A stretch of DNA of 64,000 nucleotides, taken from contig NZ_JOAJ01000007.1 of NCBI RefSeq assembly GCF_000720425.1, positions 423,043 through 487,042 of the forward strand, read 5' to 3'. The notes under the pieces were generated by a model. It saw nothing but the letters and a program-made list of their open reading frames with translations, did no database searches and was not told where the DNA came from. Shown piece after piece: positions 8,820-17,081 of this stretch (position 1 is its first letter; the number at the start of each line of letters is the position of its first letter). Source of the stretch: Nocardia rhamnosiphila NBRC 108938 (GTDB lineage: Bacteria; Actinomycetota; Actinomycetes; Mycobacteriales; Mycobacteriaceae). Both the position numbers and the translations under genes were made by a program.

Positions 8820-8837
8820 TGGACATGTGTCTGGACG
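8820..8837 (-). promoter_or_regulatory. Predicted TetR-type operator, site B (upstream of CYP123 operon)
   Basis: Read on the minus strand: CGTCCAGACACATGTCCA. It shares AGACACATGTCC and an adjoining GGTACC with the site over the tetR start (13853-13873), and CCAGACA with the mce and ALDH sites. It lies 74 bp upstream of the CYP123 start. Confidence 0.65.
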
Positions 8838-8981
8838 GTACCAGCGGCGCGCCTCCGCGACAATGATCGTACGGGAATCGACTGCTCAGAAGCGCGGCCA
8901 CAGCCGCGAGCGCCGGCAATCCGGCCCACAACCGCCGATCCCGCCGAGTTTGCGGCACGATCAGCACGGAGCACTGAACGA

Positions 8982-8995
8982 TAGAACCCGTTCTT
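8982..8995. promoter_or_regulatory. KstR-box-like palindrome
   Basis: TAGAACCCGTTCTT fits the TnnAACnnGTTnnA core of the cholesterol repressor KstR except for the last base. AGAAC-CC-GTTCT is a perfect inverted repeat. It overlaps the predicted -35 of the aldehyde dehydrogenase promoter by two bases, a position suited to repression. Confidence 0.45.
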
Positions 8996-9023
8996 GCACT
9001 CGAGAAAGAGTCCGGACTATATT
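8994..9023 (+). promoter_or_regulatory. Predicted promoter of the aldehyde dehydrogenase operon
   Basis: TTGCAC (8994-8999) and TATATT (9018-9023), 18-bp spacing. The expected transcription start near 9030 puts operator site C immediately downstream and the KstR-like box over the -35. Confidence 0.6.
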
Positions 9024-9032
9024 CCATACACC

Positions 9033-9050
9033 TGTCCAGACAGTATTGGG
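9033..9050 (+). promoter_or_regulatory. Predicted TetR-type operator, site C (upstream of ALDH)
   Basis: TGTCCAGACAGTATTGGG, identical to site A over the first 12 bases with the perfect TGTC-CA-GACA palindrome. The second half-site is degenerate. It sits between the predicted transcription start and the ATG at 9058. Confidence 0.65.
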
Positions 9051-9057
9051 GTCTTTC

Positions 9058-10527
9058 ATGAACAGTCTTCTGCCCGGCGACAGTTCTCGACTGCTGATCG
9101 GCGGCAGCCTCGTGCCCGGCGGCAACGGCGTGTTCGAGAATGTGAACCCGGCGACCGAAGAGGTCATCGGCACCGCGGCCGACGCGGACGCCGCCGATAT
9201 GAACGCCGCCATCGCCGCCGCCCGCACCGCCTTCGACGACACCGACTGGTCCCGGGACCACGCGTTCCGGGTGCGCTGCCTGGAGCAATTGCAGGCCGGT
9301 CTGAAGGCGCACGCGGAGGAGCTGCGGGAGATCACCGTCGCCGAGGTGGGCGCGCCGATCATGTTCACCAGTGGACCCCAGCTCGACGGACCCGTCGAGG
9401 ACCTGAGCTTCGCCACCCGGCTGGCCGCGAACTACGAATGGGAAACCGAACTCGGTGTGGCCGCGCCGATGGGCATCAGCACCCACCGGGCGCTGCGCCG
9501 CGAAGCGGTCGGCGTGGTCGGCGCGATCACCCCGTGGAACTTCCCGCACCAGATCAATTTCGCGAAATTGGGCCCGGCGCTGGCCGCCGGCAACACCGTC
9601 GTCCTCAAACCCGCCCCGGACACCCCGTGGTGCGCGGCGGCGCTGGCCTCGATCATCACCGAGGAGACCGAGATCCCGCCCGGGGTGGTCAATATCGTCA
9701 CCTCCGCCGATCACGGCCTCGGCGCACAGCTCTCCGGTGATCCACGGGTCGACCTGATCAGTTTCACCGGGTCCACCAACACCGGTCGCGCCGTGATGGC
9801 GTCGGCCGCGGCCAATCTCAAGAAGACCTTTCTCGAACTCGGCGGAAAGTCGGCATTCATCGTGCTCGACGACGCCGACCTCGCCACCGCGGTGGGCTAC
9901 GCCGGTTTCTCGCTGTGTGTCCACGCCGGCCAGGGCTGCGCCCTGTCCACGCGCCTGCTGGTACCGCGGCACAAATACGAGGAAGCGTTGGAGGCCGCCG
10001 CGAACACCATGCGCGGTATCCGTCCCGGCGATCCGACGAACCCCGGCACCGTCTGCGGTCCGGTGATCTCCGACCGCCAGCGCACCCGGGTACTCGGCTA
10101 TATCGACAGCGCCCGCGCCGACGGCGGCCGGATCGTGGCCGGCGGCGGCCGCCCGGCCGAACACGACCGCGGTTTCTACGTCGAACCCACCGTCATCGCC
10201 GACCTGGACAACAGCGCCAAGGCCGCCCAGGAGGAGATCTTCGGCCCGGTCCTGGTGGTCCTCCCCTACGACGGCGACGACGACGCCGTCCGGATCGCCA
10301 ACGATTCCCCCTACGGCCTGTCCGGCGCGGTGTGGGGTAACGACCCCGAGCGGATCCGCCGGGTCACCGACCGGGTACGCACCGGCACGCTCGGCGTCAA
10401 CGGCGGTATGTGGTACAGCGCCGACGCGCCCTTCGGTGGCTACAAACAGTCCGGTATCGGCCGCGAGATGGGCGTCGCCGGCTTCGAGGAGTACCTGGAG
10501 ACCAAACTCGTCGCCACCGCGCAGTAG
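9058..10527 (+). CDS. NAD(P)-dependent aldehyde dehydrogenase
   Basis: ALDH-superfamily enzyme of 489 aa that oxidises an aldehyde to the acid. Motifs: ITPWNFPHQINFAKLGPAL (about 158-176), FTGSTNTGRAV cofactor loop, general base Glu in FLELGGKSAF (about 262), catalytic Cys in HAGQGCALSTRL (about 296), EEIFGPVL and PFGGYKQSGIGREMG at the C-terminus. ATG at 9058 is taken because it follows the predicted promoter and operator. A frame extension to 8827 would run through those sites. The position and neighbours correspond to aldA (Rv0768) of M. tuberculosis. First gene of the rightward operon. A role in oxidising the aldehyde formed from a P450-made terminal alcohol is inferred. Confidence 0.95.
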   Translation: MNSLLPGDSSRLLIGGSLVPGGNGVFENVNPATEEVIGTAADADAADMNAAIAAARTAFDDTDWSRDHAFRVRCLEQLQAGLKAHAEELREITVAEVGAPIMFTSGPQLDGPVEDLSFATRLAANYEWETELGVAAPMGISTHRALRREAVGVVGAITPWNFPHQINFAKLGPALAAGNTVVLKPAPDTPWCAAALASIITEETEIPPGVVNIVTSADHGLGAQLSGDPRVDLISFTGSTNTGRAVMASAAANLKKTFLELGGKSAFIVLDDADLATAVGYAGFSLCVHAGQGCALSTRLLVPRHKYEEALEAAANTMRGIRPGDPTNPGTVCGPVISDRQRTRVLGYIDSARADGGRIVAGGGRPAEHDRGFYVEPTVIADLDNSAKAAQEEIFGPVLVVLPYDGDDDAVRIANDSPYGLSGAVWGNDPERIRRVTDRVRTGTLGVNGGMWYSADAPFGGYKQSGIGREMGVAGFEEYLETKLVATAQ

Positions 10528-10597
10528 TCGCGCGGCCGGCCCCCGGCAGCGGAACCTTTTCCGACCATGCTTTCCCGATCAACGAGGAGCTCATCCC

Positions 10598-11347
10598 ATG
10601 GCTCGTTTCACCGGTAGGACCGCCATCGTCACCGGCGCCGCCCGCGGTATCGGCGAGGTCTACGCGCAGGCGCTGGCCGCCGAGGGCGCGTCGGTCGTCG
10701 TCGCGGATCTGAACGAAGAGGGCGGTACCGCCGTCGCCGAGAAGATCGTGGCCGACGGCGGTACCGCGTCGTTCCACACCGTCGACGTCTCGGATCCCGA
10801 ATCGGCCAAGGCCCTGGCAGATTTCACCGTCGAGAAGTACGGCAGGATCGACCATCTGGTCAACAACGCCGCCATCTACGGCGGGATGAAACTCGATCTG
10901 CTGCTCACCGTGCCCTGGGACTACTACAAGAAGTTCATGTCGGTGAACCTGGACGGCGCGCTCGTGATGACCCGCGCGGTCTGGGAGAACATGGCGGCCA
11001 ACGGCGGCGGTTCGATCGTCAACCAGTCCTCCACGGCGGCCTGGGTGTACTCCGGCTTCTACGGTCTGGCGAAGGTCGGGATCAACGGACTCACCCAGCA
11101 GCTGGCCACCGAACTCGGCGGCTCGAATATCCGGGTCAACGCGATCGCCCCGGGGCCCACCGATACCGAGGCCACCAAGACCACCACGCCCGCGAGCATG
11201 GTCAAGGATATGGTGAACCGGTTGCCGCTCAAGCGGATGGGCACACCCGACGATATGGCCGGCGCCCTGCTCTACCTGCTCTCCGACGACGCCTCCTGGG
11301 TCACCGGGCAGATCTTCTGCGTCGACGGCGGCCAGGTGATCCGGTAG
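10598..11347 (+). CDS. Short-chain dehydrogenase/reductase
   Basis: Classical SDR of 249 aa. Cofactor loop TAIVTGAARGIGE (about 8-20), DLNEEGG acidic end of beta-2, NNAAIYGG, catalytic Ser in NQSSTAAW and Tyr-Lys in YGLAKVG (about 151-157), ending SWVTGQIFCVDGGQVIR as usual. ATG at 10598 follows GAGGAGC with good spacing. It is 70 bp after the aldehyde dehydrogenase gene and its TAG overlaps the GTG start of the next gene by one base. By order it corresponds to Rv0769. Probably dehydrogenates a hydroxy intermediate of the same pathway (inference). Confidence 0.94.
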   Translation: MARFTGRTAIVTGAARGIGEVYAQALAAEGASVVVADLNEEGGTAVAEKIVADGGTASFHTVDVSDPESAKALADFTVEKYGRIDHLVNNAAIYGGMKLDLLLTVPWDYYKKFMSVNLDGALVMTRAVWENMAANGGGSIVNQSSTAAWVYSGFYGLAKVGINGLTQQLATELGGSNIRVNAIAPGPTDTEATKTTTPASMVKDMVNRLPLKRMGTPDDMAGALLYLLSDDASWVTGQIFCVDGGQVIR

Positions 11348-12384
11348 TGAGCGCGGACTCCGCCGGCAGCACCCGGGTCGGTTTCATCGGCCTGGGCGAT
11401 ATGGGCGCGCCGATGGCGAAGAAACTGCTGGACTGGTCCGGCGGTCTCACCGTCTGCGATACCCGGCCCGAGGCGGTGGAACCGTTCACCGCCGCGGGCG
11501 CCGAGGCCGCCGCCACCGCGGCCGAACTGGCCGCGAAATGCGGGGTCATCAGTATCGCGGTGGTGAACGACCGGCAGGTCCGCGCCGTACTCACCGGCGA
11601 GCACGGGGTATTGAGCACCGCCGCGCCGGGCACGGTGGTGGCCGTGCACTCCACCATCGGCGACGAGTCCGCGGTGGAATTCGCCCGGCTCTGCGCCGAA
11701 CGCGGCGTGCACCTGGTCGATGCCCCGATCAGCGGCGGCGCCGCGGGCGCGAACAGCGGCCGGCTGGCCGTGATGATCGGCGGCAGCGCCGACGCCGTCG
11801 CGGCGGTGCGCGAACCCTTCGGCTGCTTCGCCGATCTGGTGGTGCACGCCGGTGAGATCGGGGCCGGCACCCGCATGAAGCTGGCCCGCAACCTGCTGCA
11901 TTTCATCTCGTTCACCGCCGCCACCGAGGCACAGCGGCTGGCCGAGGCCGCCGGGCTCGATATCACCGCGCTGGGCAAGGTGGTCCGCCATTCCGACGCG
12001 GTGACCGGCGGGGCGGGTTCGATCATGCTGCGCGATACCACCGCCCCCATCGCGGAGGGCGATTTCTGGCTGCCGATCCTCACCCATGTCCGGGAGCTCG
12101 GGGAGAAGGATCTGTCCCTGGCTCTCGACCTCGGCGAGCGGGTCGATACCGAGCTGCCCCTGGCCGCGCTGGCGCTGACGCGCCTCGGCGCGGGGCTGGG
12201 CGTCGGGCAGGGCGAGATCGCCGCCGCACGGCATGGAGCCACCGCCGCCCCGCAAGACACCCCCACCGCTGAGCGGGACGGCCACTCCACCCACGCACCG
12301 GGACGTGCCACCATCGCCGCACAGCAGGCCGCCCCGGGGGCCCCGGCAGCCGGCGCGCAGAACGACAGTAAGGAATCCGAATAA
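11347..12384 (+). CDS. 3-hydroxyisobutyrate dehydrogenase-like protein with a long C-terminal tail
   Basis: Beta-hydroxyacid dehydrogenase family, 345 aa. N-terminal Rossmann motif VGFIGLGDMGAPMAKKLL (about 9-26), substrate loop DAPISGGAAGANSGRL (about 126-141), and the catalytic lysine in TRMKLARNLLHF (about 177). GTG start at 11347 overlaps the previous stop (TAGTG); the stop overlaps the next ATG (TAATG). Family members are about 295 aa, and the last 50 or so residues here (after about 292) are a polar Ala/Thr/Gln/Pro-rich tail without recognisable fold. The relative in this position in M. tuberculosis is Rv0770. It may act on a branched hydroxyacid released by the pathway (inference). Confidence 0.9.
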   Translation: MSADSAGSTRVGFIGLGDMGAPMAKKLLDWSGGLTVCDTRPEAVEPFTAAGAEAAATAAELAAKCGVISIAVVNDRQVRAVLTGEHGVLSTAAPGTVVAVHSTIGDESAVEFARLCAERGVHLVDAPISGGAAGANSGRLAVMIGGSADAVAAVREPFGCFADLVVHAGEIGAGTRMKLARNLLHFISFTAATEAQRLAEAAGLDITALGKVVRHSDAVTGGAGSIMLRDTTAPIAEGDFWLPILTHVRELGEKDLSLALDLGERVDTELPLAALALTRLGAGLGVGQGEIAAARHGATAAPQDTPTAERDGHSTHAPGRATIAAQQAAPGAPAAGAQNDSKESE

Positions 12385-13850
12385 TGGCCGACGCCACCTC
12401 TCTCCGACCAATACCCTCCGCCGAGGTCACCGAGTGGGACCGGACCGCCGATGTGGTCGTGGCCGGCTACGGGATCGCCGGTGTCTGCGCCGCGATCGAG
12501 GCGGCGCGCGCCGGGTCGAATGTGTTGATCCTGGAACGCACCAGCGGCTGGGGCGGTGCGGCGGCGCTGGCCGGCGGTTTCATCTACCTCGGTGGCGGCA
12601 CGCCGTTGCAGAAGGCACTCGGTTTCGCGGACAGCCCGGAGAACATGGAGAAGTTCATGGTCGCCGCGCTGGGTCCGGGGGTGGACCGCGCGAAGATCGC
12701 CGACTACTGCCGCGGCAGTGTCGAGCACTACGAATGGCTGGTCGCCAACGGCGTGCCCTTCAAAGCGGAATTCTGGGGCGAACCCGGCTGGGAACCCCCG
12801 CACGACGAGGGACTGATGTATTCCGGCGGGGAGAACGCGGCCCCGTTCAACACCGTCGCCGACCCCGCTCCGCGCGGCCACGTCCCGCAGATGAGCAATA
12901 AGCGGACCGGCTCCAAGGGCGGCGGCTACATGCTGATGAAACCGCTGGCCGAAACCGCCGAGAAGCTCGGTGTCGCAGCCGTTTACGACACCCGGATCCA
13001 GCGCCTGATCGTCGACGGCGACCGGGTCGTCGGAGTGGTCGCCAAACAGTACGGCAAGGAACTGACCATCCGAGCCGAGCGCGGAGTCGTCCTGGCCACC
13101 GGCAGTTTCGCCTACCACGACCAGATGATCGAGGGCTTCGCGCCGCGGCTCATCGGCCGCCCGGGCGCCGCCATCGAGGAACACGACGGGATCGCCATCC
13201 GGATCGCGCAGGCGCTCGGCGCCGATCTGGCCCATATGGACGCCACCGAGGTCGCGTTCTTCGGTGATCCGCAGATGATGGCGCGCGGCATCCTGGTGAA
13301 CGGCCGCGGCCAGCGGTACGTCCCCGAGGACACCTACCCCGGCCGGATCGGGCAGATGACCCTGTTCCACCAGGAGAACCAGGCGTTCCTGATCATCGGC
13401 GAGGCCGCCTACGAGGAATCGCTGACCACCGAGACCTCCACCCCGTTCTTCCGCCAGCCGCCGACCTGGGCGGCGGAGACGATCGCCGAACTCGAATCCG
13501 ATATCGGCCTGCCCGAACTGGCCCTGCAGACCACGGTCGAGCTGTACAACAAGCATGCCGCGAACGGCCAGGACCCGCTGCTGGGCAAGAAGGCGGAGTG
13601 GACGAAACCGCTGGAGGGCCCCTTCGCCGCATTCGATATGCGCGGCTTCACCGCGGGATTCACCCTGGGCGGTCTGCGTACCGATCTGGATTCCCGGGTC
13701 CTGCACGTGAACGGCGAACCCATCCCCGGACTGTTCGCCGCCGGTCGCTGCACCTCCGGTGTCTGCGCGGGCGGATACGCCAGCGGGACCTCGCTGGGTG
13801 ACGGCAGTTTCTACGGCCGCCGGGCCGGGATTACGGCCGCGAAGAACTGA
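12384..13850 (+). CDS. FAD-dependent dehydrogenase (fumarate reductase / 3-ketosteroid dehydrogenase type)
   Basis: Flavoprotein of 488 aa with an N-terminal FAD-binding motif VVVAGYGIAGVCAAIEAARAG (about 26-46), the acidic LILERTSGWGGAA stretch, VVLATGSFAYH (second flavin contact) and a C-terminal FAD loop RCTSGVCAGGYASGTSLGDG. The fold is that of the succinate dehydrogenase/fumarate reductase flavoprotein and KstD family, which carry out alpha,beta-desaturation or reduction. ATG at 12384 overlaps the previous stop by one base. It closes the enzyme part of the rightward operon, 17 bp before the TetR gene. A ring or side-chain desaturation step is plausible; the substrate cannot be read from sequence. 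Confidence 0.9.
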   Translation: MADATSLRPIPSAEVTEWDRTADVVVAGYGIAGVCAAIEAARAGSNVLILERTSGWGGAAALAGGFIYLGGGTPLQKALGFADSPENMEKFMVAALGPGVDRAKIADYCRGSVEHYEWLVANGVPFKAEFWGEPGWEPPHDEGLMYSGGENAAPFNTVADPAPRGHVPQMSNKRTGSKGGGYMLMKPLAETAEKLGVAAVYDTRIQRLIVDGDRVVGVVAKQYGKELTIRAERGVVLATGSFAYHDQMIEGFAPRLIGRPGAAIEEHDGIAIRIAQALGADLAHMDATEVAFFGDPQMMARGILVNGRGQRYVPEDTYPGRIGQMTLFHQENQAFLIIGEAAYEESLTTETSTPFFRQPPTWAAETIAELESDIGLPELALQTTVELYNKHAANGQDPLLGKKAEWTKPLEGPFAAFDMRGFTAGFTLGGLRTDLDSRVLHVNGEPIPGLFAAGRCTSGVCAGGYASGTSLGDGSFYGRRAGITAAKN

Positions 13851-13856
13851 ACGGTA

Positions 13857-13874
13857 CCTTTAGACACATGTCCG
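13857..13874 (+). promoter_or_regulatory. Predicted TetR-type operator, site D (over the tetR start codon)
   Basis: CCTTTAGACACATGTCCG, sharing AGACACATGTCC with site B, and GGTACC just upstream as in site B. It overlaps the ATG of the TetR gene (13868-13870), which suggests autoregulation. Confidence 0.6.
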
Positions 13875-14446
13875 AAGGTGAACCCGTCGTCGTGGAGGCG
13901 ACCCGTCGGCGGCTGTCCGCGAAACAGGCCGATACGGTCGACAAACTGACGAAGGCCGCGGTGGAGGTGCTGACCCGCGAGGGGTTCGCGGGAATGACCA
14001 TCCGGATGGTCGCCGCCGCGGCCGGGGTCGGCACCGCCACCGCGTACACCTATTTTTCGTCGAAGGAACATCTGGTCGCCGAGATCTTCTGGCGCCGGCT
14101 GGTGGCGGCGCCCTCACCGGTCAGCGAGGATCCCGATCCCACGGTCCGGGTGGTGGCCGAGCTGCGTGCCATCGCCATGCTGGTCGCCGACGACCAAGAG
14201 GTCTCCGGCGCGGTCACCAGCGCCATGCTCGGCCGCGATCCCGATGTGGCCCATCTGCGCGCCCGCATCGGCCTGGAGATCCGCACCCGGATCGAGCGCG
14301 CGCTGGGACCCGATCCGGACCCGGAGGTGGTCGTCTCGCTGGAACTGGTCTACGCGGGCGCACTCGTCCGGGCCGGTATGGGCTATGCCTCCTACGCCGA
14401 TATCGCCGACCTCATCGAGAAATCCGCGCTGTTGATCCTGCGCTGA
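13868..14446 (+). CDS. TetR-family regulator of the P450 locus
   Basis: TetR repressor of 192 aa. The N-terminal helix-turn-helix domain is clear: AAVEVLTREGFAGMTIRMVA, then AAGVGTATAYTYFSSKEHLV (about residues 25-70). The C-terminal ligand-binding domain begins near residue 75. RRRLSAKQADTVDKL and the TYFSSKEHLVAEIFWRRLV block resemble the regulator beside CYP123 in mycobacteria (Rv0767c), although there it lies between the divergent operons rather than at the end of one. ATG at 13868 is embedded in operator site D. The recurrence of that motif upstream of mce, CYP123 and ALDH makes this the best candidate regulator of all four. Effector unknown, perhaps a steroid or fatty-acid CoA ester. 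Confidence 0.9.
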   Translation: MSEGEPVVVEATRRRLSAKQADTVDKLTKAAVEVLTREGFAGMTIRMVAAAAGVGTATAYTYFSSKEHLVAEIFWRRLVAAPSPVSEDPDPTVRVVAELRAIAMLVADDQEVSGAVTSAMLGRDPDVAHLRARIGLEIRTRIERALGPDPDPEVVVSLELVYAGALVRAGMGYASYADIADLIEKSALLILR

Positions 14447-14467
14447 GCATCGGAGCTTGGAGTAACT

Positions 14468-14947
14468 ATGAACAACCGCCCCAAACAGCTCGACTCGCCC
14501 TTGGTGCAGACCGTCATCAAGTACATGTCCAAGGTGAATACCTGGACCTATCGGAAAACCGGGGGCCGCGTCGGCGGCACCTGGCGCGTCGGGGCGGGTT
14601 TCCGCAAACCGGTGCCCACGCTGCTGCTGGAACACACCGGCCGCAAATCCGGTAAGCAGTTCACAGTGCCGCTGCTGTTCCTGCGCGACGACGCGAACAT
14701 CATCGTGGTCGCCTCGCAGGGCGGGATGCCGAAGAACCCGCAGTGGTACCACAACCTCGTCGCGGCCCCGGATACCACCGTGCAGATCGGCAAAGACCGG
14801 ATCCCGGTACGAGCACGCCTCGCCGACGACGCCGAACGCGACCGGCTGTGGCCGAAACTGCTCGAACTGTACGCGGATTTCGACAACTACCAGTCGTGGA
14901 CCGAACGCCGTATCCCGGTGTTCGTGCTGGTACCCCGCACCACCTGA
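14468..14947 (+). CDS. DDN-family deazaflavin (F420)-dependent nitroreductase-like protein
   Basis: Small protein of 159 aa in the nitroreductase/deazaflavin-dependent oxidoreductase family (Ddn, Rv3547 type), split-barrel fold that binds reduced F420. The family block is present: PTLLLEHTGRKSGKQFTVPL (about 56-75), IIVVASQGGMPKNPQWYHNL (about 78-97) and a C-terminal VFVLVPR. ATG at 14468 follows GGAG. It lies 21 bp after tetR and may be cotranscribed with it. Members typically reduce quinones or unsaturated ketones; the substrate here is unknown. Confidence 0.9.
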   Translation: MNNRPKQLDSPLVQTVIKYMSKVNTWTYRKTGGRVGGTWRVGAGFRKPVPTLLLEHTGRKSGKQFTVPLLFLRDDANIIVVASQGGMPKNPQWYHNLVAAPDTTVQIGKDRIPVRARLADDAERDRLWPKLLELYADFDNYQSWTERRIPVFVLVPRTT

Positions 14948-15018
14948 CGGTTCCTGCGGTCCCGAACGGATATCGCGCCCGGATTCACCGGACCCCCTCC
15001 ATGCCTGCGAGGAAGAAC

Positions 15019-15040
15019 GTCGGCGTAGGCGGGCGCCGAC
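15019..15040. terminator. Hairpin between convergent genes
   Basis: A 7-bp perfect stem (GTCGGCG / CGCCGAC) with an 8-nt loop in the 250-bp gap between the DDN-family gene and the leftward metallo-hydrolase gene. No T-tract. Otherwise nothing was seen in this gap. Confidence 0.4.
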
Positions 15041-15197
15041 CCCGAGACGCCCGCAAGTCCGATCCGCTCGGCGGGGCCGACCTGGCATCGGGATGGATCA
15101 TACCGACGACTCCGGGTCGCGCACTGCCGCCCGAGTCCACGGACACGAACGGCGGCAACCGGTGCGGATGCCGCCGTCTCGGCAAACTGCGTACTTC

Positions 15198-15812
15198 TCA
15201 GGCCTGCGCGGGCACATTTGCCCGCTCGGCGCCGAGGGTGGTGTCGGGTCCGTGCCCGGTGTGGACCACCGTCTGCTCGGGTAGCGCGAACAGTCGCTCG
15301 TTGATGGAGGCGAGGATGGTCGGATAGTCGGAATAGGACCGGCCCGTCGCGCCGGGGCCGCCCTCGAACAACGTATCGCCGCTGAAGACCTCACCGCTCG
15401 CCGCGGAGTACAGGCAGCACGACCCCGGTGAATGCCCCGGCGTGTGCAGGACCCGTAGTTCCGCGCCACCGACCCGGAACACCTCACCGTCGGCCAGCGG
15501 CCGGTACTCCACGCCGGGATGGGTCTGCTGCCAGAGCACATCGTCGTCGGGATGCAGGAAGATCGGCGCACCCGTCGCCGCCGACAAGGTGGGCGCCACG
15601 GTGACGTGATCGTTGTGCGCGTGCGTGCACACTACGGCGGTCACCCGGCGCCCGGCCACGGCGCCGAGAATCGGCTGCGCGTCGTGCGCGGCGTCGATGA
15701 TCAGTACTTCGTTGTCGTCGCCGACGAGCCAGATATTGTTCGCCACATCCCAGCAGCCGCCGTCGAGGCAGAACTGCCCCTCGGTGACGATCCGTTCGAC
15801 CCGGGCCGTCAC
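15198..15812 (-). CDS. Metallo-beta-lactamase-fold hydrolase (glyoxalase II-like, MscR partner)
   Basis: MBL-fold hydrolase of 204 aa with the complete metal-binding set: THAHNDH (about 63-69), HTPGHSPGS (about 127-135), SGDTLFEG (about 146-153) and HTGHG near the C-terminus. GTG at 15812 overlaps the stop of mscR by GTGA, so it is translationally coupled to it. The same gene pair occurs in M. tuberculosis (mscR with Rv2260). MscR oxidises S-hydroxymethyl-mycothiol or reduces S-nitrosomycothiol; this hydrolase probably cleaves the resulting mycothiol thioester such as S-formyl-mycothiol (inference from the pairing). Confidence 0.92.
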   Translation of the reverse strand: MTARVERIVTEGQFCLDGGCWDVANNIWLVGDDNEVLIIDAAHDAQPILGAVAGRRVTAVVCTHAHNDHVTVAPTLSAATGAPIFLHPDDDVLWQQTHPGVEYRPLADGEVFRVGGAELRVLHTPGHSPGSCCLYSAASGEVFSGDTLFEGGPGATGRSYSDYPTILASINERLFALPEQTVVHTGHGPDTTLGAERANVPAQA

Positions 15813-16894
15813 AGGACCACCACCGAGCGCAGGACCTGTCCACCGTGCATGGTGTGGAAGGCCTGCTCCACCGCGTCCAGCCCGATCCGCTCGGTCACGA
15901 ACTTGTCCAGCGGCAACCGGCCCTGCCGGTACAGATCGATCAGCATCGGAAAATCCCTTTCCGGCAGGCAATCCCCGTACCAGGACGATTTCAGCGCCCC
16001 ACCGCGGCTGAAGAAATCGATCAGCGGCATCTCCAGCGTCATATCCGGGGTCGGCACCCCGACCAGCACCACGGTGCCGGCCAGATCGCGCGCGTAGAAC
16101 GCCTGCTTCCAGGTCTCCGGGCGGCCGACCGCGTCGATCACCACATCGGCGCCGAATCCCCCGGTGAGGTCCTGGATTCCGGCGACCGCGTCGGTGGCGG
16201 ACGCATCGATGGTGTGGGTCGCGCCGAGTTCGCGTGCCCAGCCGAGTTTCCGGGGGTCGGTGTCCACCGCGATGATGGTGCCCGCGCCGGCCAGCCGGGC
16301 GCCGGCGATCGCCGCGTCGCCGACCCCACCGCAGCCCAGCACCGCCACCGAATCGCCGCGGCCGACATTGCCGGTGTTCACTGCCGCGCCCAGACCCGCC
16401 ATCACGCCACAGCCCAGCAGACCGGCCACCGCCGGATCGGTCGCCGGATCGACCTTGGTGCACTGTCCCTCGTGGACGAGGGTTTTGTCGGCGAAGGCGC
16501 CGATACCGAGCGCCGGGGTGAGTTCGGTGCCGTCCTCGAGCGTCATGGGCACACTGGCGTTGAAGGTGTCGAAGCAATACCAGGGGCGGCCGCGCCTACA
16601 CGCGCGGCACTGGCCACAGACCGCCCGCCAGTTCAGGACGACGAAATCACCCGGTTCCACATGGGTAACCGCCGAACCCACCGTTTCCACCACACCCGCG
16701 GCCTCGTGGCCGAGCAGGAACGGGAACTCGTCGTTGATCCCGCCTTCGCGGTAGGTGAGATCGGTGTGGCAGACCCCGCACGCCTGGATCTTCACCACCA
16801 CGTCCCGGGGACCCGGGTCGGGTATGACGATCGGGACCAGCTCGACCGGGGCACCGGAACTGCGGGCGATGACACCTCGAACCTGCTGTGGCAC
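15809..16894 (-). CDS. mscR: Mycothiol-dependent formaldehyde dehydrogenase / S-nitrosomycothiol reductase
   Basis: Zinc alcohol dehydrogenase family, 361 aa, the same length as M. tuberculosis MscR. Catalytic zinc ligand Cys in [17 protein letters not shown] (about 34-50) and His in FLLGHEAAG; four structural zinc cysteines in [15 protein letters not shown] (about 94-108); NAD loop [10 protein letters not shown] (about 190). The [10 protein letters not shown] and [17 protein letters not shown] blocks are characteristic of the mycothiol enzymes. GTG at 16894 with GAGGAG 5 nt upstream is preferred over in-frame starts further out. It detoxifies formaldehyde and nitrosothiols in the cytosol. 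Confidence 0.95.
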   Translation of the reverse strand: MPQQVRGVIARSSGAPVELVPIVIPDPGPRDVVVKIQACGVCHTDLTYREGGINDEFPFLLGHEAAGVVETVGSAVTHVEPGDFVVLNWRAVCGQCRACRRGRPWYCFDTFNASVPMTLEDGTELTPALGIGAFADKTLVHEGQCTKVDPATDPAVAGLLGCGVMAGLGAAVNTGNVGRGDSVAVLGCGGVGDAAIAGARLAGAGTIIAVDTDPRKLGWARELGATHTIDASATDAVAGIQDLTGGFGADVVIDAVGRPETWKQAFYARDLAGTVVLVGVPTPDMTLEMPLIDFFSRGGALKSSWYGDCLPERDFPMLIDLYRQGRLPLDKFVTERIGLDAVEQAFHTMHGGQVLRSVVVL

Positions 16895-17031
16895 AGCATC
16901 TCCTCTCGGGCGGTAATACGACGATGCGCGATAGCGCATACGTTATCCGCCCGCACGCCGCACGGGCAGTGCCCACCGCGCCCGGCGGGCCGTCTCCCGG
17001 GGCGATCAGCAACGAACGAGCGGCCGGAACG

Positions 17032-17070
17032 CAGTGTGGCGGCGCACCTGCCGGGCGCACCGCCACACTG
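17032..17070 (-). terminator. Hairpin ending the small-gene transcription unit
   Basis: A perfect 11-bp stem (CAGTGTGGCGG / CCGCCACACTG) with a 17-nt loop, 11 bp downstream of the stop codon of the 32-codon gene on the minus strand. No T-run, as is common in actinobacteria. Confidence 0.6.
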
Positions 17071-17081
17071 TCGGCAAACAC

